NCBI GenBank assembly: GCA_016209635.1
Contig: JACQWC010000192.1
Span: forward strand, 1-40,315
Direction: 5' to 3'
DNA length: 40,315 nt
DNA from: Candidatus Rokuibacteriota bacterium
Lineage (GTDB): Bacteria; Methylomirabilota; Methylomirabilia; Rokubacteriales; CSP1-6
Shown: piece after piece, positions 31,550 through 38,456 of the stretch
Numbering within the stretch: position 1 is the stretch's first letter
How the letters are laid out: the number at the start of each line of letters is the position of its first letter
The notes under the pieces: generated by a model
Database searches by the model: none
The model's input: only the letters and a program-made list of their open reading frames with translations
What the model was told of the DNA's origin: nothing
Position numbers and translations under genes: made by a program

Positions 31550-31994
31550 GGGCTCCGGCCTCTTCCGAGGACGGCGCGGGGTCGGGGCCCGTTTCCTTTG
31601 TGGCCTCCGGCGTGAGGATGCCGGACCGCATGAGGATCTCGGTCTTCAGGAGCACGGCGTCATCGCCGAGCCGCTTGGCGTCCGCGGGCGTCATCGGAGG
31701 ATCCACGACCCCGAGGGCGACGATCTCGTAGAGACTCTCGCGGAGCGCGGCCCGTCGAGCGGCGAGCGCCTCCGGCATCAAGGTCGCGAGCCAAGCGAGC
31801 TCTCGCTCGGCGAATTCCGCGACCGGCCATTCGACCGCCTCCGCAGGCAGTGGCGGCAAGAGCGAGAAGTATTCCGCCCGGGCCATCCGCCGGATCTTCA
31901 CGCGCACGTCGCGGCCAACGAGCGCGGAGGTCTCGGGGAGCACCACGTCCCATTCCGTCGCGCGGAGCAGCTCCTCGATCGTCAAGATTTGCAT
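31539..31994 (-). CDS. Tail assembly chaperone (G position)
   Basis: 151 residues from ATG 31994. It begins MQILTIEELLRA, with an early beta segment and then helices (AEYFSLLPPLPAEAVEWPVAEFAERELAWLATLMPEALAARRAALRESLYEIVALG). It lies between the tail tube and tape measure genes, where siphoviruses encode chaperone G. Last 11 bases overlap the next frame, which is in the +1 (or -2) register. The ending is acidic and Pro/Ala-rich. Confidence 0.65.
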   Translation of the reverse strand: MQILTIEELLRATEWDVVLPETSALVGRDVRVKIRRMARAEYFSLLPPLPAEAVEWPVAEFAERELAWLATLMPEALAARRAALRESLYEIVALGVVDPPMTPADAKRLGDDAVLLKTEILMRSGILTPEATKETGPDPAPSSEEAGARAA

Positions 31995-32002
31995 GGGGGC
32001 CC

Positions 32003-32965
32003 TCAGTCGGCAGTAATGGTCAGCTCGTCCCCGCCGGTGTTCGCGTTCAGCTTCGCCGCGATCTGGTAGGCGCGAAGGCCATTGCGCTGGATATCGGTGA
32101 TGTCCAGGACCTGGAGCTTCGGCGCGTTGTACTTGATGCGGTTGTATTGCGTGGTGCCGACCTGCCACGTCGTGGCCAGGAGCGTCCCGAGATCCCGCTT
32201 GTTGTGCCAGTCGAACGTGGCGACGGTTACGGCCTCGGGATCGAGCGTCGCCAGGAGCCGGCGCCAGGCGATCAGGACGCCGGCGACGCCCTGGGCGTCG
32301 TTCGCCGACTGGATCAGCTGCACGTCGTTGCCGAGATCGACATCGAAGCTCGCGACCCGTGGCGTGTAGGCGGCCACCGTGACCGCGCCAGATTTGAAGA
32401 CGGGCGGCTGGACCGTGCTGATCGTGCCGGTCAGGAGCGCGATGTCCGCCGGCGCCACGTACAGCCCGGTGAGCGTGACCGCCAGGACCGCCGGCTGGCC
32501 GACCCGGTTCATGAACCGCGCGGTTCCGAAGGCGCCCAGGAGTTTTCCCTGCGGCGCATTCTCGACGAAGAGCGCCGCCGTGACCGACTCGCCGATCGTC
32601 GCCGCGGATTGCGGCTTGTAGTCCCACTTCTCAGTGCCGACCCCGAAGGAGCCGGTCGCGGCCAGGCCGCAGGCCCGGAGCAGGGCATCCACCTCCGGCT
32701 TGACGGACGCCGAGTAGGCGACCGCCGCCCCGCGCAGGAGCGCCTCGAACGACAGGACCGCGCTGCGCGCGCCCGGGATGTCGGGCAGATCCGTGATCGC
32801 GCCACTGATCCGCTCATCCCGGAACTGCTCTTGGGTCACCCGGAACACGATGTTACGGACCTCGATGAGATCGGCCGCGGCCAGCACCGCGTCGGTGCCA
32901 TAGGTCGTCTCGATCTTCGCGGCGACCTGCCCACGCTTCCAGCGGGAGACGGTCGGCTGCGCCAT
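32003..32965 (-). CDS. Major tail tube protein
   Basis: 320 residues, beta-rich, starting MAQPTVSRWKRGQVAAKIETTYGTDAV, a typical tail tube opening. The ATG has GGAGG upstream. Middle and C-terminal parts alternate strands (AVLAVTLTGLYVAPADIALLTG, SFDVDLGNDVQLIQS, YQIAAKLNANTGGDELTIT). Tube proteins form stacked hexameric rings. Its place before the chaperones and tape measure supports the call. Confidence 0.75.
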   Translation of the reverse strand: MAQPTVSRWKRGQVAAKIETTYGTDAVLAAADLIEVRNIVFRVTQEQFRDERISGAITDLPDIPGARSAVLSFEALLRGAAVAYSASVKPEVDALLRACGLAATGSFGVGTEKWDYKPQSAATIGESVTAALFVENAPQGKLLGAFGTARFMNRVGQPAVLAVTLTGLYVAPADIALLTGTISTVQPPVFKSGAVTVAAYTPRVASFDVDLGNDVQLIQSANDAQGVAGVLIAWRRLLATLDPEAVTVATFDWHNKRDLGTLLATTWQVGTTQYNRIKYNAPKLQVLDITDIQRNGLRAYQIAAKLNANTGGDELTITAD

Positions 32966-32968
32966 CGC

Positions 32969-33136
32969 CTAGTCCTCCTGCCGCGCGGCCGAGAGCCGCT
33001 CCGGCGGATAGAGCCCGACGCTCTCGCCGTCGAGCCGCACCTTCACGAACCCCTGCTCCTCCCCGAGTACTTCTGCGGTGCCGCCTTCGGGGAGCTTCAC
33101 CCATTCACCGACCTTGAACGTCGCGCGCGTCCTCAT
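32969..33136 (-). CDS. 55-residue SH3/KOW-like phage protein
   Basis: ATG shares a base with the tail terminator stop (TGATG, 33134-33138); TAG stop lies 3 bases before the tail tube ATG. A short barrel pattern FKVGEWVKLPEGGTAEVLGEEQG-like, then FVKVRLDGESVGLYPPERL, resembles SH3/KOW folds. Too short for a 60-codon screen; unknown role near the tail terminator. Confidence 0.65.
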   Translation of the reverse strand: MRTRATFKVGEWVKLPEGGTAEVLGEEQGFVKVRLDGESVGLYPPERLSAARQED

Positions 33137-33624
33137 CACTCGACCTCCACCTGGTGGTCATCCATCAGCACCGTCACACCCTGCGCGAAGGCGCCCAGCG
33201 GCTCGTTTTCCCCTTCATCAGTCTCCACGCCGGCGTCGATCGCCAGGTCGCGGACGATGCCGTCGAGCTTGGCGTTCTTCAGGAGAGTGCGGACGGTGTC
33301 CTCCCACAGCCGCTGGAGCCATCGGCTGCGCGAGGTCACGTCGTCGCCCTTCACATAGCCGTAGACCGTCACGGCGAACTTGTGGTCGAAGGTGGCGTAG
33401 GGCGCGGCCCCGGTCGCGATCTCCTCGAAGGTCGAACCCGGACCCTCAATCACACAGAGCCAGGGGTATTCCTTCGCCTGTTCCAGCGTCGTGAACTCCC
33501 GTTTGACCACGGGGTTGTTGGCATAGGTCCACGGGCCGATCGTCCCCCACTGCCGCGTGCCCGTCATGCTCTGGAGCTTGGCGACGATCTTCTCGAGGAT
33601 CTGGTCGCGAATGGGCTCAGGCAC
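33136..33624 (-). CDS. Tail terminator-like protein
   Basis: 162 residues from GTG 33624 (overlap of eight bases with gp10-like gene, GAGGA upstream). Begins MPEPIRDQILEKIVAKLQ and has a mixed alpha/beta fold pattern (KEYPWLCVIEGPGSTFEE, HKFAVTVYGYVKG, LQRLWEDTVRTLLKN). Similar length and layout to gpU/Minor tail terminators that cap the tail tube and join it to the head. Position between gp10-like and tail tube genes fits. Confidence 0.6.
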   Translation of the reverse strand: MPEPIRDQILEKIVAKLQSMTGTRQWGTIGPWTYANNPVVKREFTTLEQAKEYPWLCVIEGPGSTFEEIATGAAPYATFDHKFAVTVYGYVKGDDVTSRSRWLQRLWEDTVRTLLKNAKLDGIVRDLAIDAGVETDEGENEPLGAFAQGVTVLMDDHQVEVE

Positions 33625-34120
33625 TTCGTCCTCGCAAGAGCCTTTCGAGCTCCGCCCGGAAGGCCGCTTCAACCTCCGCGCGTACTTCTTCCGCCGAGTG
33701 CCGGAGCCACCGACGCGCCCGATGGCCTGGGTGATGCACTTCCTGGACACGAAGGACCCGGCCGCCGCCCACCGGAATCGTGAGGAAGTCATGGCGGCTC
33801 GGCTTGATGAGGTAGGGGCCCGTCCCGCGTTCGAGAATCCGCCCGTAGAACACGCGCGAGCCGATGAGGCCGACGATGTCGCCGCTCTTTCCCACGAAGA
33901 CGCGGGAGCGGATGGAGCGCCGGAGCTTGCCCGTGCGGAGCCGGAGGAATCGGCCGCTCACGTTGATCTTCGCCCGGCGGACGATTGCACCGGCGGCCTT
34001 CCGCGTGCCCCGGAGGAGCCCGGCCCGGAGCAGCGGTGCCGCCGCCTGCTGGCCCGTCGCGATCAGCTCGATCTCGGGCAGGAGCGAGCCCTTCCGGCGC
34101 GCGCTGATGAGGTCCGCCAT
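33617..34120 (-). CDS. HK97 gp10-like head-tail joining protein
   Basis: 167 residues from ATG 34120, overlapping the preceding stop (TGATG). The pattern is that of HK97-gp10: a helix, then KINVSGRFLRLRTGKLRRSIRSRVFVG, a YGRILERGTGPYLIKPSRHDFLTIP block and a helical, Arg-rich end. Members complete the head-tail interface. Confidence 0.75.
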   Translation of the reverse strand: MADLISARRKGSLLPEIELIATGQQAAAPLLRAGLLRGTRKAAGAIVRRAKINVSGRFLRLRTGKLRRSIRSRVFVGKSGDIVGLIGSRVFYGRILERGTGPYLIKPSRHDFLTIPVGGGRVLRVQEVHHPGHRARRWLRHSAEEVRAEVEAAFRAELERLLRGRSA

Positions 34121-34746
34121 CACACCACCACGATCCGGCGATAGACGTTGAGGAGCAGTGCCGCCCGTTTTGGGATCACCGTGTCAAGGAGGGTAATGCC
34201 CCCGCCGGGCGTGTTGATGGACACCACTTCCTGCACGGCCTTGGACTGGTCGCGCCAGAGCTTCTGGATGATCTCCAGGGCGCCCTCCTGGAGGTCATCG
34301 GGGATCGTGACGAAGCCACCCGTGTAGGTCAGGAGCACGTTGTAGGGATTGCTCGTGGACAGCGCCGCCCATCCCGCCGCCCGGTAGAAATGATTCGGAG
34401 AAAACAGCGAATCCCACAGGTCCGAGGCCACGATGACGTCCTTGAGCGCCGGGTCACCGTCCGCCTCCGCCTTCCACAGGCTCTGCGCCGTTCCGTCCAC
34501 GCTGATCGTGATCGTGCCGCTCGCTTTGATGGGCACGTGCAGGGGATAGAGGAGCCGCCCGTTCGGGCCGCGCCGACGCAGGTCCGTATAGGTGAGCTCC
34601 TTGAACGGCCGTCGGCAGTACTGCTCACATAGATCCGACGCGCGGTCGATCACCTTTTCGAGCTTCGCATCGTCCGCGGTGCCGATGATCCCGAGGAAGG
34701 ACTTCGCGTCGGTGAGGCTGACGAGGGCATTGGCGGCGACAGCCAT
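34120..34746 (-). CDS. Head-tail connector (gp6-like)
   Basis: 208 residues. Begins with SLTDAKSFLGIIGTADDAKLEKVIDRASDLCEQYCRRPF, the classic helical opening of gp6-like adaptors, followed by beta segments (YTDLRRRGPNGRLLYPLHVPI, TITISVDG) and TYTGGFVTIPDDLQEGALEIIQKLW near the end, another hallmark. It forms the ring below the portal. Confidence 0.85.
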   Translation of the reverse strand: MAVAANALVSLTDAKSFLGIIGTADDAKLEKVIDRASDLCEQYCRRPFKELTYTDLRRRGPNGRLLYPLHVPIKASGTITISVDGTAQSLWKAEADGDPALKDVIVASDLWDSLFSPNHFYRAAGWAALSTSNPYNVLLTYTGGFVTIPDDLQEGALEIIQKLWRDQSKAVQEVVSINTPGGGITLLDTVIPKRAALLLNVYRRIVVV

Positions 34747-34747
34747 C

Positions 34748-35890
34748 TCAGTGCGCCCTGAACCACCGAGCAGGACTCGACGACACGGTGACGGCCCCGG
34801 CGATGAACGACGCGACGAGGGAGGCCACGCCGAGCGCCGTGCCCGCCATCGTGCGGACGACCACGAGGACTTTCTGAAGCCCGGCGACCCCCACCGCCGT
34901 GGCGGGCATCGCCACGGCGATCACCACGGTCTGGGTGAGGGCGGGCAGGCCGATCACTGTCGCGGCCAGCGTCTTCGGCATCATCTTCAGGAGATCGGGG
35001 GCGCCCGTGGCGACGGCCGCGAGCGTTTTTGAGATCGTCTTCACCAGGGACGCGACGCCTATTGCGGTGGCCGCGAGTGTCGACACAAATGTCATGATGC
35101 GCGAGAGTCCGGCCACGCCCACGGCCGTGGCGATGAGCGCCTTCACGGCCACGAACACCGGAGCAAGCGTCGCCACGCCGACGGCGGTCGAGGCAAGCGT
35201 CTGAAAGAACGTCGTCCCGGACGGGGGCTTGAACGAGAGGCCCATGTAGGCATATGCCCCCTGGGCGGGGGCCGCCGCCGTCGAGGCATCCGCTCCCGTG
35301 GACATGCTGACGTTATCCTTGCGGAAGGTCTGGAACCCCGCATCGGTCCCCGTCGCACTCGTGGCCGCGGTGCCAGCCGTCCAGCCCGAAATCCCGCCCG
35401 CCGAGGCGTTGTCCATCTCGTTGAAGAACTGGACCACCATGCGCTCAGCGTCGGACACAGTGACGGCCGCCACGGCCTGGTTCGCCGTCGTGTAGGGACC
35501 GGCAGCCGCTTGGGCGTCCCACGGGTCGCCGGTCGTGATGCATCCCCGGATCACATAGGCGCGACCTGCAAAGCAGGTGTCGGTGCCGGTGTCCCAGCTC
35601 GCGCCGCGCGCGCAGACCGGGTCCGCCGGGTCCGCGGCCGAGATCGCCCGCCGCCAGAACCACGCGACCCAGCCGTCTCGCGTCCCCGCCGGTTGGCCGA
35701 TCTGCGAGCCGATCAGCGTCCAGCCGGTCGGCGTGGGGATCTGGGCGGCGTCGCCGGTGGTGTTCGGCCCCCAATAGACCAGGCCCAGGATCAGGATGTC
35801 ATCAGACAGTTTCGAGGGGAGAGTGACGGTCAGCGACCCGGACGTGTTCGCCGCGATCGCGCCTTCAGCCTGGAGAACCGGCGCCGCCAT
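34748..35890 (-). CDS. Head-region protein with seven hydrophobic ~20-residue repeats
   Basis: 380 residues. Residues 1-225 look like a beta-sandwich (SLTVTLPSKLSDDILILGLVYWG ... GWTLIGSQIG ... WVAWFWRRA ... AYAYMGLSFKPPSG), similar to phage surface or decoration domains. Residues 228-365 are seven imperfect repeats of the form TLAATAVGVASL followed by about 8 hydrophobic residues; the third, for example, is TLAATAIGVASLVKTISK. The repeats are rich in Ala, Val, Thr and Gly and could be membrane spans or stacked beta strands. A short tail follows. Situated between capsid/fibre-like and connector genes. No family recognised. Confidence 0.65.
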   Translation of the reverse strand: MAAPVLQAEGAIAANTSGSLTVTLPSKLSDDILILGLVYWGPNTTGDAAQIPTPTGWTLIGSQIGQPAGTRDGWVAWFWRRAISAADPADPVCARGASWDTGTDTCFAGRAYVIRGCITTGDPWDAQAAAGPYTTANQAVAAVTVSDAERMVVQFFNEMDNASAGGISGWTAGTAATSATGTDAGFQTFRKDNVSMSTGADASTAAAPAQGAYAYMGLSFKPPSGTTFFQTLASTAVGVATLAPVFVAVKALIATAVGVAGLSRIMTFVSTLAATAIGVASLVKTISKTLAAVATGAPDLLKMMPKTLAATVIGLPALTQTVVIAVAMPATAVGVAGLQKVLVVVRTMAGTALGVASLVASFIAGAVTVSSSPARWFRAH

Positions 35891-35893
35891 GGG

Positions 35894-36265
35894 CTAGGTC
35901 TGCTCAAGCGTGATCGTGAACTCGATCTTGTCCCCGGACGCGAGCGCGATCCCGGCGAAATCGCCATGCACGACCAGTGTGCCCCCCGATGCGGCATCGA
36001 AGAGCCCCGCGTTCGTGATCGTCTTCGCGGCGTTCGCCGTGATCGTGGCGATCCACTGGTTCTTATCGCTCGCCGGCTGCGAGACCGTCGGCACGACCCG
36101 GGCTTCTGACGCCTCGGTAAAGAGCGCCGTATCGCCCTTGGCCGCCGTCCCAGCCCCGGTGCCCCAGCCGATCTTGGCGTTCGTCGCGTCGAGATGGACG
36201 GCGCTCGTGCCGTCGATCAGATCGACGACCTTGTCCTCCCCAGCCTGCGTATAGACCGTCGCCAT
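35894..36265 (-). CDS. Small phage structural protein, fibre- or decoration-like
   Basis: 123 residues, all-beta in character. The segment AKIGWGTGAGTAAKGDTALFTEASEARV followed by VVHGDFAGIALASGDKIEFTITLEQT resembles N-terminal fibre modules common in phage tail or head fibre proteins. Two bases from its neighbour gene. Function unproven. Confidence 0.55.
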   Translation of the reverse strand: MATVYTQAGEDKVVDLIDGTSAVHLDATNAKIGWGTGAGTAAKGDTALFTEASEARVVPTVSQPASDKNQWIATITANAAKTITNAGLFDAASGGTLVVHGDFAGIALASGDKIEFTITLEQT

Positions 36266-36268
36266 GGC

Positions 36269-36511
36269 CTACTCCCGCGTCAGGGCACCCGTGGTGCGAT
36301 CCACGCGGTACCAGCAGTGCTCGGCAGCCCGGTAGAGACGCATCGAGAGCCGGGCCTCACTGCGCGTCTTCGCGTCGATCGCCGGCGTTCCAGATCGTTC
36401 GCCGCCGCGTTCGTAGACGCGGCCCCGCACGCTCGCCGGTGCCACTCGACGCTCGCCCCGGCGCCAGGCCTGGTACCGCTCGCGCCACCGGCCCAGCACG
36501 CGCCCGATCAC
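36269..36511 (-). CDS. 80-residue basic phage protein
   Basis: The start is GTG 36511, overlapping the preceding stop (GTGA). Very Arg-rich N-terminal half (GRWRERYQAWRRGERRVAP), then YRAAEHCWYRVDRTTGALTRE. No family recognised; probably a minor structural component given its place in the head/fibre cluster. Confidence 0.5.
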   Translation of the reverse strand: MIGRVLGRWRERYQAWRRGERRVAPASVRGRVYERGGERSGTPAIDAKTRSEARLSMRLYRAAEHCWYRVDRTTGALTRE

Positions 36512-37074
36512 GCCGCGACGACCTTTCCGTCGCTCGACAGCGGGATCCAGTAGCAATCCCAACGGATCGTGCCGGCCGTGATCGCCGCGACGGCGACCGT
36601 GCCGACGATATGATCCGTGATCGCGATGTCCTTCAGCGCCGCGGGCAACGCCACGCCATTCGGATCTGGCGTCGTGTCCACCCAGAACTCACCGAGATCG
36701 ATATCCGTGGCAGTCGTCGCCGCAATGAAGAGCGCTGTAGCGTTCGTCACGCCGAGCGCCAGGGTGGCCCCGGCCCCAGCCAGGTCCACGGTGCAGAACG
36801 GCACGAACGCGACAATCAGCACTTCCCCCGTCACCGTGAAGAGCGGGACGTTCCCCACCGCGCCGAGATTCGCCGCGCCCGTGAACGCGAGGGATTTGCT
36901 GGCGCGGTACGGCCCCGCATCGAGCTTCAGAGCCCACGCGGCCCCGTCATAGAGGTAGGTCGCCCCAGAATCGGCCTCGTAGAACTCCGATCCCGCCGGG
37001 ACGCCAGTCGTCGGTTTGACATCCGCCGCGACGCCGAGATAGCGACGGATCGCGCTCAGGAGGACTACGGCCAT
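36508..37074 (-). CDS. Phage structural protein, paralogue of the next upstream small gene
   Basis: 188 residues from ATG 37074. Residues 1-50 (MAVVLLSAIRRYLGVAADVK..., then YEADSGATYLYDGAAW) are clearly related to the 56-residue upstream protein. The rest is beta-rich (LAGAGATLALGVTNATALFIAATTATDID, TAGTIRWDCYWIPLSSDG). It looks like a surface or fibre protein whose N-terminal domain has been duplicated. Confidence 0.6.
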   Translation of the reverse strand: MAVVLLSAIRRYLGVAADVKPTTGVPAGSEFYEADSGATYLYDGAAWALKLDAGPYRASKSLAFTGAANLGAVGNVPLFTVTGEVLIVAFVPFCTVDLAGAGATLALGVTNATALFIAATTATDIDLGEFWVDTTPDPNGVALPAALKDIAITDHIVGTVAVAAITAGTIRWDCYWIPLSSDGKVVAA

Positions 37075-37235
37075 GGCCGGGCTCCGGACAGCCGAGTCCA
37101 CGCCGCGCCGTCGAAGACATAGACCTCTCCGGTATCGGTTTCCAGCAGCTTCGAACCGGCCAGCGCCGCCGCGGGCTTCGCATCGGCCGCGAGGGCCAGG
37201 TACCGCTGTGCGCGCGGGATGAGCACGACAGCCAT
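37065..37235 (-). CDS. 56-residue stand-alone domain related to the following gene
   Basis: ATG 37235 to TAG 37065; overlaps the next gene by 10 bases. MAVVLIPRAQRYLALAADAK parallels MAVVLLSAIRRYLGVAADVK, and TDTGEVYVFDGAAW parallels ADSGATYLYDGAAW. This shared module is probably a small beta domain. Too short for a 60-codon screen; the homology supports it as real. Confidence 0.7.
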   Translation of the reverse strand: MAVVLIPRAQRYLALAADAKPAAALAGSKLLETDTGEVYVFDGAAWTRLSGARPWP

Positions 37236-37241
37236 CGCGGA

Positions 37242-37823
37242 CTAGGCCACTCGCATCCCGAGCACGTAGACGTCGCAGTTCGCGTCGTTGGCGCCGTCGC
37301 CCTTCGTTACCCGCAGCGTCCCGCCAGCCGCGATCGTGTCTTGCGCGTCGTCGATCGTGCCCGCGCGCGTGACCGTCTTGTCGGCCTTGTTCGTGTCGAT
37401 CGCGTCGGTGATCGCCGTGGCCCCGTTCTTCACGGTGATCGTATCGGCGGCCCCGCCGACCGCCTTGTTCACGACGATGACATCGAGCACGCGGGTCTTG
37501 TGCGTGAGAACCACATTCTTGTCGGCGCCGCCCGCCTGGTCGGCGAGCACGTGATGGACGACCAGGAGGCCGCCGATCACATTCGAGGCCGCGACGACCT
37601 TGGCGATCGTGCCGTCGAGGCTCGCGGCAACCAGATCCGCGAGCGCGACTTCGCCGGCGGCGAGACTGAGAATCCCGGTCGCCGCGGAGAGATCGAGGAC
37701 CGAACCCGCCGGCAACGTGAGCTTCCGATTGGTCCCGTCCCAGGTGGCGATGATATTTTCGGCCTTGTCGTAGAAAACGAGATCGCCACCGACCCAACGC
37801 GTCTTGACGTTCGCCACCGGCAT
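37242..37823 (-). CDS. Phage structural protein, fibre/decoration-like
   Basis: 193 residues, beta-rich, with GAGGAG upstream of the ATG. N-terminal FYDKAENIIATWDGTNRKLTLPAGSVLDLSAATG resembles modules in phage fibre and head decoration proteins; C-terminal half VLDVIVVNKAVGGAADTITVKNGATAITDAI suggests a second beta domain. No defined family; placed near the capsid gene. Confidence 0.6.
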   Translation of the reverse strand: MPVANVKTRWVGGDLVFYDKAENIIATWDGTNRKLTLPAGSVLDLSAATGILSLAAGEVALADLVAASLDGTIAKVVAASNVIGGLLVVHHVLADQAGGADKNVVLTHKTRVLDVIVVNKAVGGAADTITVKNGATAITDAIDTNKADKTVTRAGTIDDAQDTIAAGGTLRVTKGDGANDANCDVYVLGMRVA

Positions 37824-37835
37824 GCCTGGCCCTCC

Positions 37836-37919
37836 TCAGTACGCCCCCGCGACCCCAAGGCGTTCATGCGCCCGTTGCGCGTCCGAGAGGCGGCGCCCGC
37901 CGATGGACGCCGCCTCCAC
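37836..37919 (-). CDS. Possible 27-residue peptide
   Basis: GTG 37919 preceded by GGGGGAG; sequence RRLSDAQRAHERLGVAGAY at its end. It fills the gap between two structural genes and ends 13 bases before the next ATG, but the evidence is only spacing and the ribosome site. Confidence 0.3.
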   Translation of the reverse strand: MEAASIGGRRLSDAQRAHERLGVAGAY

Positions 37920-37929
37920 ACTCCCCCGA

Positions 37930-38445
37930 CTAGTCGACGATCGAACTCGGCAGGTTCGCCGGCGTCGCGGCGTACCGCTGGCCGTAGAGGAGATACAGCG
38001 CGCAGCCGAGCTGGGCGTTCGTGCCGGTGTCGGCCACCCGCACCCGCAGACAGTCGAACCCGTTGTCGACGTCGAGCTCGTCGGCCTCGATCTCGAAGAC
38101 ATACACCGCCTCTTCCTCGGCCGAGGTCGCATCCGCCTGGAAGCTCGCGCCGGCCGCCTGGGTCACCTTGCTCCACGTCCCGACGGCGGTCAGCGTCCCC
38201 TGTTTCTTGAAGATCGTCGCGATCGTGGCCAGATCCTTCACGCCCGTCCCGGCGACGTCCTGCGCCTGCTGGAATGAGATCAGCGGGTCGTCGCCGGCGG
38301 TCCCGGCGCCCTTGAACACCACGACCGCGACGCCCTGGGCGTGCTTGAGGCTGATGTAGTCCCCGTCGCGGGCCGTCTGCAGGTCCAACGGCAGGATCGC
38401 CGGAATGATGTCGATCAGATTGCCGAGCGGCTTGCCGGTGCTCAT
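37930..38445 (-). CDS. Capsid-associated (decoration-like) protein
   Basis: 171 residues with GAGGAG upstream of the ATG. Begins MSTGKPLGNLIDIIPAILPL, then beta segments (YISLKHAQGVAVVVFKGAG, AVYVFEIEADELDVDNGFDCLRVRV). Directly follows the major capsid gene, where decoration or minor head proteins lie. Function by position. Confidence 0.6.
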   Translation of the reverse strand: MSTGKPLGNLIDIIPAILPLDLQTARDGDYISLKHAQGVAVVVFKGAGTAGDDPLISFQQAQDVAGTGVKDLATIATIFKKQGTLTAVGTWSKVTQAAGASFQADATSAEEEAVYVFEIEADELDVDNGFDCLRVRVADTGTNAQLGCALYLLYGQRYAATPANLPSSIVD

Positions 38446-38456
38446 GCGTTCTCCTC

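Noticed and set aside
31590-31610. GGGCCCC as a -1 slippery site for the tail chaperones
   Set aside because: The heptamer is in the right phase, but a -1 slip leads into a frame other than that of the second chaperone; +1 or -2 is needed.
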